Translations under genes and position numbers: made by a program
The notes under the pieces: model-generated
Seen by the model: only the letters and a program-made list of their open reading frames with translations
The model's database searches: none
What the model was told of the DNA's origin: nothing
Part shown: piece by piece, positions 1 through 7,595 of the stretch
Numbering within the stretch: the stretch's first letter is position 1
How the letters are laid out: every line of letters starts with the position of its first letter
Assembly (NCBI GenBank): GCA_036379955.1
Contig: DASVFR010000016.1
Location: 11,821-75,820 of the forward strand
DNA from: VRUE01 sp036379955
Lineage (GTDB): Bacteria > Actinomycetota > Thermoleophilia > Solirubrobacterales > 70-9
Length of the DNA: 64,000 bases
Reading direction: 5' to 3'

Positions 1-732
1 CACGGCATCCCGGTCAAGGGCGGCACCGAGGTCGCGCCCTACTCGATCGACGACAACCTCTGGGGTCGCTCCTCCGAGGGCCGCTGGATCGAGGACCTCG
101 ACCACGCGCCCGAGGACGACGTCTTCCAGCTCGTCACCCGGCCCGAGGAGGCGCCGGACGAGGCCGAGGTCGTCGAGGTCTCCTTCGAGGCGGGCGTCCC
201 GGTGGCGCTGAACGGCGAGCGTCTCGGCCTGGTCGACCTGCTCGAACGCGCCGCCGAGATCGGCTGCCGCCACGGGGTCGGCATCGTCGACCACATCGAG
301 GACCGCATCGTCGGCCTCAAGGTGCGCGACATCTACGAGGTCCCGGCCGCGGCGATCCTGCTCACCGCCCACCAGGAGCTGGAGAAGCTCGTCGGCACGA
401 TCCACCAGAACCAGCTCAAGCCCAGCTTGGATCAGAAGTGGGCCTACCTCGTCTACGCCGGGCTCTGGTGGGAGCCGCTGCGCACCGACCTCGACGCCTA
501 CATGGACGCCGTCAACGCCCAGGTCACCGGCACGATCGGCCTCAAGCTCTTCAAGGGAAGCGTTCGCGTCGTCACCCGCTCCTCGCCCAACGCGGTTTAC
601 GACGCCGACCTCGCCTCCTTCGCCGAGTCCGGAGGCCTCTTCTCGCAGACGGCCTCACCCGGTTTCATCGAGCTTTGGTCGCTGCAGTCGCGGATGGCGC
701 ATCGAATTCGACAGCGCGGGGAAGAGGGGTAG
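1..732 (+). CDS. argG: argininosuccinate synthase, C-terminal part
   Basis: Argininosuccinate synthase condenses citrulline and aspartate with ATP in the penultimate step of arginine synthesis, in the cytoplasm. The reading frame is open from the first base, so the gene enters from the left edge. 243 codons are visible, about 60 percent of a usual ~400-residue protein; the ATP-binding N-terminus is outside. The segment APYSIDDNLWGRSSEG near the edge and the C-terminal tetramerisation region (GTIHQNQLKPSLDQKWAYL, then KLFKGSVRVVTRSSPNAVYD) are typical of the family. It ends two bases before a small downstream ORF. The partner enzyme argH lies 57 kb away in the leu/cim cluster, so arginine genes are split here. 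Confidence 0.95.
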   Translation, partial: HGIPVKGGTEVAPYSIDDNLWGRSSEGRWIEDLDHAPEDDVFQLVTRPEEAPDEAEVVEVSFEAGVPVALNGERLGLVDLLERAAEIGCRHGVGIVDHIEDRIVGLKVRDIYEVPAAAILLTAHQELEKLVGTIHQNQLKPSLDQKWAYLVYAGLWWEPLRTDLDAYMDAVNAQVTGTIGLKLFKGSVRVVTRSSPNAVYDADLASFAESGGLFSQTASPGFIELWSLQSRMAHRIRQRGEEG

Positions 733-734
733 TC

Positions 735-890
735 ATGACTTACGATCGTCTCGGCAAGGCCGCGATCCGCTTTGCCTTCAAGTACGCGCGCCGTCGTTAC
801 CGGCGTCAGATCCGCATCGGCATCGGCGTCACCGCGGCCGGGCTCGCCATCGCGGCGTACCTAGCAAGCCGCAACGTCCCCGAGGGCTGA
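735..890 (+). CDS. small single-span membrane protein, unknown
   Basis: A 51-residue ORF starts with ATG two bases after the argG stop. It begins MTYDRLGKAAIRFAFKYARR, so the N-terminal half is rich in Arg and Lys. A hydrophobic stretch (IGIGVTAAGLAIAAYLA, about residues 28-44) follows, then a short tail. That pattern predicts one membrane helix with a positively charged cytoplasmic N-terminus. The tight spacing suggests co-translation with argG. I do not recognise a family. The frame is short, but start, spacing, composition and a following palindromic element all fit a real gene. Confidence 0.6.
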   Translation: MTYDRLGKAAIRFAFKYARRRYRRQIRIGIGVTAAGLAIAAYLASRNVPEG

Positions 891-904
891 CCAACCTCCC
901 CTAA

Positions 905-951
905 GGGTGCAACGTTTTGTTCTTGCATAGCACGCATTTCGCGTTGCACCC
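905..951. repeat. 47-bp palindromic element, copy 1
   Basis: Two perfect 10-base arms, GGGTGCAACG at 905-914 and CGTTGCACCC at 942-951, enclose 27 bases with TGCAT at 924-928. Copies 2 (near 6128) and 3 (49391) have the same arms and the same 27-base spacing. Reading the minus strand here, the left arm continues with CG and the right arm is preceded by AAAA, as in the other copies. It starts 14 bases after the stop of the small membrane protein. Confidence 0.8.
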
Positions 952-1033
952 GGTTCGGGGTTCGCAAGATCCTTTGCGGGTTATGGTCAAGTTGTAAGGG
1001 ATCGCTAACAAAGTCCGCTACCCTCGGCCGCGC

Positions 1034-2056
1034 GTGGCGCCAGTCGTGGCAAAGAAGGCGGGAGGTTTTCTCGCGCGCCTTGCAATCCTTGGCTGCGCCG
1101 CTGGCGCCTGCCTCTTGCTCGCAATCGGGACCGCGTGGGCGGCCAGCATCGACGGGCTGCAGGCCAGGGTCGCGACTGCCCGCGAGGAGGCCGACTCGCT
1201 GCGGACCGAGCTGCAGGAAGCGCAGGCCGAGATCGGTCCGGCCGAACAGCGGGCGGCGGTGGCGGGCGCGCGCGAACGCAAGTTGAGCGCGCTGCTCGCC
1301 AACGGCGAGGAACGCGCCGCTCGCCTGGCGGCGGACATCCGCCGCACGCAGCGCCGCCTCGGCGTCGAGAAGCGCCGCCTGCGCCGCGCCCGCCGCGTGC
1401 TGTCCGAGCGCCTGGTCGCGATCTACGAGGGCGGCGCTCCGAGCACCGCGAGCGTGATCCTCGCTTCCAGCGATTTCGACGAGCTGGCGGTGCGCACCGA
1501 ATACCTGGATCGGATCCAGAGCTCCGACGCGGATCTTGCCGACCGCGTCGCCGAAGTGCGTAGTTCGATCGCCCACGAGCTGCGGCGCGTCGCGGCGCTG
1601 AAGGCCCGCGTCGACGCCTACAACGAGAGGCTGGCCGCCGCCCGCTCCGAAATCGCCTCGGTGCGAGCGGAAGCCGAAGCGGCTGCGGCGCACTTGCAGG
1701 CGGTCGCCGCTGCCCGCAGTGCCTCGCTGGTGGCGCTCAAGTCGAAGATCGGCTCCTGGGTGGCTGACATCGAGACCGCCGAAGCGGCGAGCCGCGCCGA
1801 AGCCGAAGGGACGGTCGAACGTTGGCTCGGCGGGCCCTTCTCGATTCCCGCCTACATCGTGATGTGCGAGTCGGGGGGCAACTACAGCGCGGTCAACCCG
1901 TCCAGCGGCGCGGGCGGCGCCTACCAGATCTTGCCCTCGACCTGGCAGCTCTACGGTGGTCAGGGCGCGCCGCAGGACGCCTCAAAGGCCGAACAGGACC
2001 GCATCGCCGGCGAAATCTGGGCCGACTCGGGCTCGTCGGCCTGGGTCTGCGGCTAG
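1034..2056 (+). CDS. exported coiled-coil protein with C-terminal transglycosylase/Rpf-like domain
   Basis: A 340-residue protein probably acts on peptidoglycan outside the membrane. Residues ~10-36 form a hydrophobic signal/anchor ending in AWA. Residues ~38-250 are Ala/Glu/Arg-rich heptads predicted to be two coiled coils, the architecture seen ahead of catalytic domains in cell-wall hydrolases. The last ~70 residues (YIVMCESGGNYSAVNPSS, then GGAYQILPSTW) match transglycosylase-like/resuscitation-promoting-factor domains; E279 in CESGGN is the expected catalytic acid. The domain closes with a Cys (WVCG) that could pair with the Cys in MCESGG. Start is GTG at 1034; GTG at 1046 is an alternative. 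It lies alone between the repeat element and dnaE. Confidence 0.85.
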   Translation: MAPVVAKKAGGFLARLAILGCAAGACLLLAIGTAWAASIDGLQARVATAREEADSLRTELQEAQAEIGPAEQRAAVAGARERKLSALLANGEERAARLAADIRRTQRRLGVEKRRLRRARRVLSERLVAIYEGGAPSTASVILASSDFDELAVRTEYLDRIQSSDADLADRVAEVRSSIAHELRRVAALKARVDAYNERLAAARSEIASVRAEAEAAAAHLQAVAAARSASLVALKSKIGSWVADIETAEAASRAEAEGTVERWLGGPFSIPAYIVMCESGGNYSAVNPSSGAGGAYQILPSTWQLYGGQGAPQDASKAEQDRIAGEIWADSGSSAWVCG

Positions 2057-2153
2057 GCGCGCCGAGAGCGACGAAATACGCGCGGAAGGTGCGCGGAAGA
2101 CGCGCGAAAGCGTGTCGTGGCATCTGGGCGAATTGGCATGATCGCCAGCACCC

Positions 2154-5100
2154 GTGAGCACGCCCGCCGCCGTCCACCTCCACGCCCACAGCGAGTACTC
2201 GCTGCTCGACGGCCACTGCAAGATCGAAGCGATGGCGGCGCGCGCCGCCGAGATGGGCCAGCCCGCCCTCGGTCTCACCGATCACGGCGTGATGAACGGC
2301 GCGGTCGACCTCTACAAGGCCTGCAAGAAGCAGGGGATCAAGCCGATCGCCGGCTTCGAGGCCTACTTCGTCGACGACGTCAAGGCGGCGAAGGAGAAGA
2401 CGAAGTACGAGCGCAACCACCTGACGCTGCTGGCCGAGAGCGACGTCGGTTTTGCCAACCTGGTCAAGCTCAGCTCGGCCGGCTTCCTCGAAGGCTTCTC
2501 GCGCGGCAAGGCCAACGTCGACATGGAGATGCTCGCCGCCCACGCCGAGGGCGTGATCGCCCTCACCGGCTGCCTGCAGTCGCGCTTCTGCCGCCGCCTG
2601 GTCGAAGAGCGCGAGGACGACGCGCGCGCCCACCTCGACGACCTGATCCAGGCGTTCGGGCCCGAGCAGGTCTACTTCGAGGTGCAGAAGAACGGCATTG
2701 CCGAGCAGGACAAGGCCAACGAGGGAATCGTCCGCTTCGCTCGTGAGCTGGGCCGGCCGCTGGTCGGCACCGCCGACGTCCACTACCTGCGTCGCGAGGA
2801 CTTCGACAACCACCGGGCGCTGCTCTGCGTGCAGACCAAGTCGACGCTCGAGGCGCCGAAGCTGAGCTTCGACACCAACGAGTTCTACCTCAAGGACAAC
2901 GCCGAAATGGCGGACTCCTTCGCCGAGTGGCCGGAGGCCGTGCCGACGACGCTGGAGATCGCCGAGCGCTGCGCGGTGGAGATCGATCTCGGCAAGCTGC
3001 TGCTGCCGCGCTACCCGGCCCCCGACGGCGAGGAGCCGGAGGCGATGCTGCGCCGCATCGCCGAGGAGGGGATGCGGGTCCGCTACGGCGATCCGATCCC
3101 GGCCGAGGCCCGCGAGCGGCTCGAGTTCGAGATGGGCGTGATCGAGGAGATGGGCTTCCACTCCTACTTCCTGATCGTCTGGGACTTCGTCCGCTACGCG
3201 AAGGAGAACGGGATCGCGGTCGGCCCCGGCCGCGGCTCTGCCGCCGGCTCGATCGTCGCCTACGCGCTCTCGATCACCGACATCGACCCGCTCGCCAACG
3301 ACCTGCTCTTCGAGCGCTTCCTCAACCCCGGCCGCAAGTCGATGCCCGACATCGACATCGACTTCTCGGTGCGCGGCCGCGAGCGCGTGATCCGCTACGT
3401 GGCCGAGAAGTACGGTCGCGAGTCGGTCGCCCAGATCATCACCTTCGGCAAGATGGCGCCGCGCGCCGCCACCCGCGACGCTGCCCGCGTGCTCGGCTAC
3501 GACTACGGAACCGGCGACCGGCTCGCCAAGCAGATCCCCGAGCCGATCATGGGCCGCAGCCCCTCCTTCGAGGAATGCCTGCAACCGGGGCAGGAGCTGC
3601 GCAAGACCTATGACGCCGAGCCCGACGCGAAGAAGATCGTCGACGTCGCCCAGGGCCTGGAGGGGATCATCCGCAACAACTCGATCCACGCCGCCGCGGT
3701 CGTGATCGCCGACCGACCGCTGCACGAGATCGTCCCCCTGCAGCTGGCCGAGGACCGCGGCGCGGCGGGGGCCGGCGCGGGCGGCAACGGCTCCGGCAAG
3801 GCCGAGCGCCAGTACAAGATCGTCACCCAGTACTCGATGGGCCCGATCGAGGAGATCGGCCTGCTGAAGATGGACTTCCTCGGCCTGCGAAACCTCGACG
3901 TGATCGAGGACGCGGTCGAGATCATCCGGCGCTCGCGCGGCGAGGAGGTCGACATCGAGCGAATCCCGATCGACGACGCGAAGACCTATGCGATGCTCGC
4001 CAAGGGCGACTCGACCGGCGTCTTCCAGTTCGAGTCGGAGGGGATGCGCGATGCCCTGCGCAAGGTCGGACCGACCGAGTTCGCCGACATCGTCGCCCTC
4101 GGCGCCCTCTACCGGCCGGGTGCGATGGCCTACATCCCCGCCTACGCGAAGGGCAAGAAGAGCCCGGCGAGCGTGCGCTACCCGGATCCGCGCCTGCGCG
4201 CGATCACCGAGGAGACCCACGGCTGCGTCATCTACCAGGAGCAGTTGATGGCGATCGCCCGCGAGATGGCGGGCTTCTCCGGCGCCGAGGCGGACGACCT
4301 GCGCAAGGCGATCGGCAAGAAGAAGCGCGACCTGATGGCGACGATGAAGGACAAGTTCATGCAGGGCCTGGCCGAATCCGGCACCGCCGCCGAAGTCGCC
4401 GCCGACCTCTGGAAGCTGAACGAAGCGGCCGCCGACTACTCCTTCAACAAGTCCCACGCCGCTTGCTACGGCCTGATCTCCTATCGCACCGCCTACCTCA
4501 AGGCCAACTACCCGGCCGAGTACATGGCGGCGGTGATCTCCTCCGTGATGAACACCAAGGACAAGGTCCCCTTCTTCGTCAACCGCTGCGAGGAGATGGG
4601 GATCGAGGTGCTGCCCCCCGACGTCAACGCGTCCGATCACGACTTCGTCGTCTCCGAGAACGCGATCCGCTTCGGCCTCGACGCGGTGAAGAACGTCGGC
4701 CACGCGGCCGTCGAGGCGATCCTGCAAGCCCGCGAGGACGGGCCGATCGAGTCCCTCTGGGACTTCTGCGAGCGGGTCGATTCCCGCGCCGTCAACAAAC
4801 GGGCGATCGAATGCCTGATCAAGTGCGGTGCCCTCGACTCGACCGACGCCAGTCGTCGGGGCATGCTGGAGACGCTGCCGGCCGCGCAGTCCGCCGGTCA
4901 GAAGGCGCAGGAGGACGCGCAGATGGGGCAGGGCTCGATCTTCGACTTCGGTGAGGGCGAGGAGGGTGGCGGGTCTTCGGGTCAGGCGCAGCACCGCCCG
5001 CCGATCCCCGCCGCCGAGTTCGAGCGCGCCGAGCTGCTGGCGATGGAGAAGGAGACGCTCGGTACCTATCTCTCGGAGCACCCGCTAACCGAGGTTCGCG

Positions 5101-5690
5101 GAGCGCTGCGGGCTCGGGTCGACTGCAGCCTCGCCGAGCTGGCGAGCAAGCAGGACGGCGCCTGGCTGACGGTCGGCGGCATCGTCACCGAGTGCAAGAA
5201 GATCCGCACCAAGAGCGGCAGTCAGATGATGTTCGCCACGCTCGACGACGTCGAGGGTCAGGTCGAGATGCTGGTCTTCAAGGCCGATCAGGCCGAGAGC
5301 GCCCAGGTGATCGCCCCCGACGCGATCGTGCTCGTCCGCGGCCGGCTCGACCACAAGGACCGGGGCGAGACGAAGCTCGTCGTGCAGGAGGCCGAGCGCT
5401 TCGAACCCGACGCCGAAGAGATCGCCGCCGCGCCGGCGGTGGCGAGCGCGCCCAAGGGGCCGTTCGAGATCGAGGTCGCCGCCGCGATGCTCACCGACGC
5501 GCTGGTCGAGGAGCTGAAGGCGGTGCTGGAGCACCACAAGGGAGATTCCGAGGTGCGCGTCGCGGTTCGCAACGGTGCCGCCGAACCCAGGCGCTTCGCG
5601 CTGGGGGACGCCTACCGCGTCCGTCCGTCGGCCCACCTGCGCAGCGAGCTGGACCACCTGCTCGGATCCGCATCGGCACTGGCCGCGTAG
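2154..5690 (+). CDS. dnaE: DNA polymerase III alpha subunit
   Basis: This is the replicative DNA polymerase catalytic subunit, 1178 residues, normal for DnaE1. The N-terminal PHP domain starts with VHLHAHSEYSLLDG (residues ~7-20). The polymerase core has GPGRGSAAGS (~residue 358) and PDIDIDF (398-404), whose Asp residues bind the catalytic metals. Then come the YSFNKSHAACYG segment, a helix-hairpin-helix region and an OB-fold near residues 1000-1090 (LTVGGIVTECKKIRTKSGSQ). A Gly/Ala-rich insert (GAAGAGAGGNGSG, ~540-552) sits in the fingers region. Start is GTG at 2154, 10 bases after a CATGAT hexamer, so the mRNA may be leaderless. It appears monocistronic. Confidence 0.97.
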   Translation: MSTPAAVHLHAHSEYSLLDGHCKIEAMAARAAEMGQPALGLTDHGVMNGAVDLYKACKKQGIKPIAGFEAYFVDDVKAAKEKTKYERNHLTLLAESDVGFANLVKLSSAGFLEGFSRGKANVDMEMLAAHAEGVIALTGCLQSRFCRRLVEEREDDARAHLDDLIQAFGPEQVYFEVQKNGIAEQDKANEGIVRFARELGRPLVGTADVHYLRREDFDNHRALLCVQTKSTLEAPKLSFDTNEFYLKDNAEMADSFAEWPEAVPTTLEIAERCAVEIDLGKLLLPRYPAPDGEEPEAMLRRIAEEGMRVRYGDPIPAEARERLEFEMGVIEEMGFHSYFLIVWDFVRYAKENGIAVGPGRGSAAGSIVAYALSITDIDPLANDLLFERFLNPGRKSMPDIDIDFSVRGRERVIRYVAEKYGRESVAQIITFGKMAPRAATRDAARVLGYDYGTGDRLAKQIPEPIMGRSPSFEECLQPGQELRKTYDAEPDAKKIVDVAQGLEGIIRNNSIHAAAVVIADRPLHEIVPLQLAEDRGAAGAGAGGNGSGKAERQYKIVTQYSMGPIEEIGLLKMDFLGLRNLDVIEDAVEIIRRSRGEEVDIERIPIDDAKTYAMLAKGDSTGVFQFESEGMRDALRKVGPTEFADIVALGALYRPGAMAYIPAYAKGKKSPASVRYPDPRLRAITEETHGCVIYQEQLMAIAREMAGFSGAEADDLRKAIGKKKRDLMATMKDKFMQGLAESGTAAEVAADLWKLNEAAADYSFNKSHAACYGLISYRTAYLKANYPAEYMAAVISSVMNTKDKVPFFVNRCEEMGIEVLPPDVNASDHDFVVSENAIRFGLDAVKNVGHAAVEAILQAREDGPIESLWDFCERVDSRAVNKRAIECLIKCGALDSTDASRRGMLETLPAAQSAGQKAQEDAQMGQGSIFDFGEGEEGGGSSGQAQHRPPIPAAEFERAELLAMEKETLGTYLSEHPLTEVRGALRARVDCSLAELASKQDGAWLTVGGIVTECKKIRTKSGSQMMFATLDDVEGQVEMLVFKADQAESAQVIAPDAIVLVRGRLDHKDRGETKLVVQEAERFEPDAEEIAAAPAVASAPKGPFEIEVAAAMLTDALVEELKAVLEHHKGDSEVRVAVRNGAAEPRRFALGDAYRVRPSAHLRSELDHLLGSASALAA

Positions 5691-5726
5691 CCAGCTCCAG
5701 GCCTGGTTTACGCGATCGCGGGTCCC

Positions 5727-5732
5727 TAGACT
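5727..5732 (+). promoter_or_regulatory. -10-like hexamer TAGACT, leaderless-type
   Basis: TAGACT ends six bases before the ATG at 5739. A transcript starting about seven bases downstream would begin at or next to the start codon. No clear -35 box is visible. The same arrangement recurs at several genes in this window. Confidence 0.45.
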
Positions 5733-5738
5733 TCTCAC

Positions 5739-6113
5739 ATGCCGGCGATACGCGAGAAGACGGGCGAGTGCCGTCAGTGCCGCTCCTTCTGCGACAAGAT
5801 GGTCGAGCCCCGCGGCTGCCTTGAGATGCGCTGCCGCTACCTCTACAGCTTCGTCGACATGCTCAACGGCGTGCAGTACGTGGGCTGCATGCAGGGCGTC
5901 TACGGCGCCAAGGTCGAGCTCGACGCCGTGCTGCAGCCGGGCGGCTTCGGCGGCGTGAAGATGACCGGCGAGGCGATGCCCCATTGCCAGTTCTCGGTCG
6001 AGCGCGCCTACGAGGGCGAGGGAGAGTCCTACGATTGCGTCAACCGCCGCTTCTTTGACTGCGCCGACGGCGGCCCCGAGGGCATCAAGGCCTTCGACCT
6101 GCGCGACATCTGA
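5739..6113 (+). CDS. cysteine-rich protein of unknown function
   Basis: A 124-residue soluble protein with nine cysteines: C11, C14, C18, C27, C32, C50, C83, C100 and C108. The N-terminal ECRQCRSFC and the regular spacing suggest a metal site (zinc or Fe-S) or redox-active thiols. There is no signal peptide or membrane segment. The centre (LNGVQYVGCMQGVYGAKVEL) looks like a compact fold. I do not recognise the family. It sits between dnaE and an acyl-CoA dehydrogenase, preceded by its own -10-like box and followed by a 47-bp palindromic element, so it is probably its own transcription unit. Confidence 0.75.
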   Translation: MPAIREKTGECRQCRSFCDKMVEPRGCLEMRCRYLYSFVDMLNGVQYVGCMQGVYGAKVELDAVLQPGGFGGVKMTGEAMPHCQFSVERAYEGEGESYDCVNRRFFDCADGGPEGIKAFDLRDI

Positions 6114-6124
6114 GCCCCACCCAC

Positions 6125-6177
6125 CCGGGGTGCAACGTTTTCAACATGCATAACGGGTACAACGCGTTGCACCCCGG
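6125..6177. repeat. 47-bp palindromic element, copy 2 (arms extended to 13 bp)
   Basis: The core arms are GGGTGCAACG at 6128-6137 and CGTTGCACCC at 6165-6174, with 27 bases between. In this copy the pairing extends to 13 bases (6125-6137 with 6165-6177). ATGCAT lies at 6146-6151, the same offset as in copy 1. The core starts 14 bases after the upstream stop codon, exactly as in copy 1. Confidence 0.8.
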
Positions 6178-6210
6178 CGAATTCGACTCGAATCGCGACA
6201 TCGTTCCGTG

Positions 6211-6216
6211 TAGAAT
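6211..6216 (+). promoter_or_regulatory. -10-like hexamer TAGAAT for the acyl-CoA dehydrogenase
   Basis: TAGAAT ends eight bases before the ATG at 6225, a spacing that would give a leaderless or near-leaderless mRNA. No convincing -35 is visible. Confidence 0.45.
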
Positions 6217-6224
6217 TCGTCGCC

Positions 6225-7520
6225 ATGAGCGATACAGCGGCGGTTGCGGAGGCGGAGGCGCTGGTGGCTGAGGCCACGGGCGACACAGACGGCGCAGGCG
6301 AGGGCGGGCCCAAGTTCACCCTCGAGCTGAACCAGGACCAGAAGGACATCCGCGAGTGGGTGCACGGCTTCGCCGAGGGCGTCGTCCGTCCCGCGGCGGA
6401 GGAGTGGGACGAGCGCGAGGAGACGCCCTGGCCGGTGATCCAAGAGGCCGCCAAGATCGGCCTCTACAGCTTCGAAGCGCTCGGCCAGTTCTGGGCCGAC
6501 GAGACCGGCCTGACGCTGCCGATCGCCAACGAGGAGCTCTTCTGGGGCGACGCCGGCATCGGCATGGCGATCATGGGCACCTCGCTGGCAGTCGCCGCGA
6601 TCTTCGGGCAGGGAACCCCGGAGCAGATGGGCGAGTGGATCCCGCAGTGCTTCGGCAGCGCGGACGATCCCAAGGTCGCCTCATTCTGCTCGTCGGAGCC
6701 GGACGCCGGCTCCGACGTGTCTGCGATCAGGACCACGGCCAAGTACGACGAAGCCGCCGACGAGTGGATCCTCAACGGTCAGAAGGCTTGGGCGACGAAC
6801 GGCGGCATCGCCGATGTCCACGTCGTCATTGCCTCGGTCGATCGCGAGCTCGGCTCGCGCGGCCACGCCGCCTTCGTGATCCCACCCGGGACGAAGGGCT
6901 GCGAGCAGGGCGCCAAGGTCAAGAAGCACGGCCTGCGCGCTTCGCACACCGCCGACGTTCACCTCGACGACTGCCGCGTGCCGGGCGCCTGCCTGCTGGG
7001 CGGCAAGGAGAAGCTCGACGAGCGGCTCGCCCGCGTCCGCGAAGGCAAGAAGGCCAAGTCGCAGGCGGCGATGCAGACCTTCGAGGCAAGCCGCCCGACG
7101 GTCGGCGCGCAGGCGCTCGGCATCGCCCGCGCCGCCTACGAGTACGCGCTGGACTACGCGAAAGAGCGCCGGCAGTTCGGCAAGGCGATCGTCGAGAACC
7201 AGGCGATCGCCTTCACGCTCGCCGACATGAAGCTGGAGATCGACGCCGCTCGCCTGCTCGTCTGGCGCGCTGCCTGGATGGGCCGCAACGGTCACAAGTT
7301 CGAAAACGCCGAGGGCTCGATGTCGAAGCTGAAGGCCGGCGAGGTCGCCGTCTGGTCGACCGAGCGGGCGATCCAGATTCTCGGCGGCAACGGCTACACC
7401 CGCGAGTTCCCGGTCGAGCGTATGCACCGCGACGCCAAGATCTACACGATCTTCGAGGGCACCTCCGAGATCCAGCGCCTGGTGATCAGCCGCGCGATCT
7501 CAGGCGTTCACGTCAAATAG
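6225..7520 (+). CDS. acyl-CoA dehydrogenase
   Basis: A flavoenzyme of the acyl-CoA dehydrogenase family, 431 residues, oxidising acyl-CoA to enoyl-CoA with FAD and passing electrons to ETF. The N-terminal helical domain follows a ~25-residue Ala/Glu-rich extension. The middle beta-domain has FCSSEPDAGSDVSAIRTTA and GQKAWATNGGIADVHVV. The C-terminal helical domain has YAKERRQFGKAI and ILGGNGYTREFPVERMHRDA. E411 in YTIFEGTSEIQR is at the position of the catalytic base used by medium- and short-chain enzymes. The natural substrate cannot be told from sequence and there are no beta-oxidation neighbours. It is convergent with nfo, with a strong shared hairpin between them. Confidence 0.93.
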   Translation: MSDTAAVAEAEALVAEATGDTDGAGEGGPKFTLELNQDQKDIREWVHGFAEGVVRPAAEEWDEREETPWPVIQEAAKIGLYSFEALGQFWADETGLTLPIANEELFWGDAGIGMAIMGTSLAVAAIFGQGTPEQMGEWIPQCFGSADDPKVASFCSSEPDAGSDVSAIRTTAKYDEAADEWILNGQKAWATNGGIADVHVVIASVDRELGSRGHAAFVIPPGTKGCEQGAKVKKHGLRASHTADVHLDDCRVPGACLLGGKEKLDERLARVREGKKAKSQAAMQTFEASRPTVGAQALGIARAAYEYALDYAKERRQFGKAIVENQAIAFTLADMKLEIDAARLLVWRAAWMGRNGHKFENAEGSMSKLKAGEVAVWSTERAIQILGGNGYTREFPVERMHRDAKIYTIFEGTSEIQRLVISRAISGVHVK

Positions 7521-7548
7521 CCGCTTCGAATAAGCCCGCTTCGCGAGC

Positions 7549-7595
7549 GTCACTGCTGCATTCGCCGTCTCATAGACGGTCAATGCAGCGGTGAC
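7549..7595. terminator. bidirectional hairpin terminator between acyl-CoA dehydrogenase and nfo
   Basis: GTCAC-t-GCTGCATT-cg-CCGTCT pairs with AGACGG-tc-AATGCAGC-g-GTGAC across a 3-base loop. The stem is ~19 base pairs broken by three mismatched positions. It lies between two converging genes and its right edge touches the nfo stop codon (7596-7598). There is no long U-tract on either strand. Confidence 0.75.

Noticed and set aside
1893..5081. A 1062-codon open frame on the minus strand over dnaE
   Set aside because: Antisense shadow of a GC-rich gene: low-complexity Arg/Leu/Asp/Gly composition, no family, and dnaE on the plus strand is certain.
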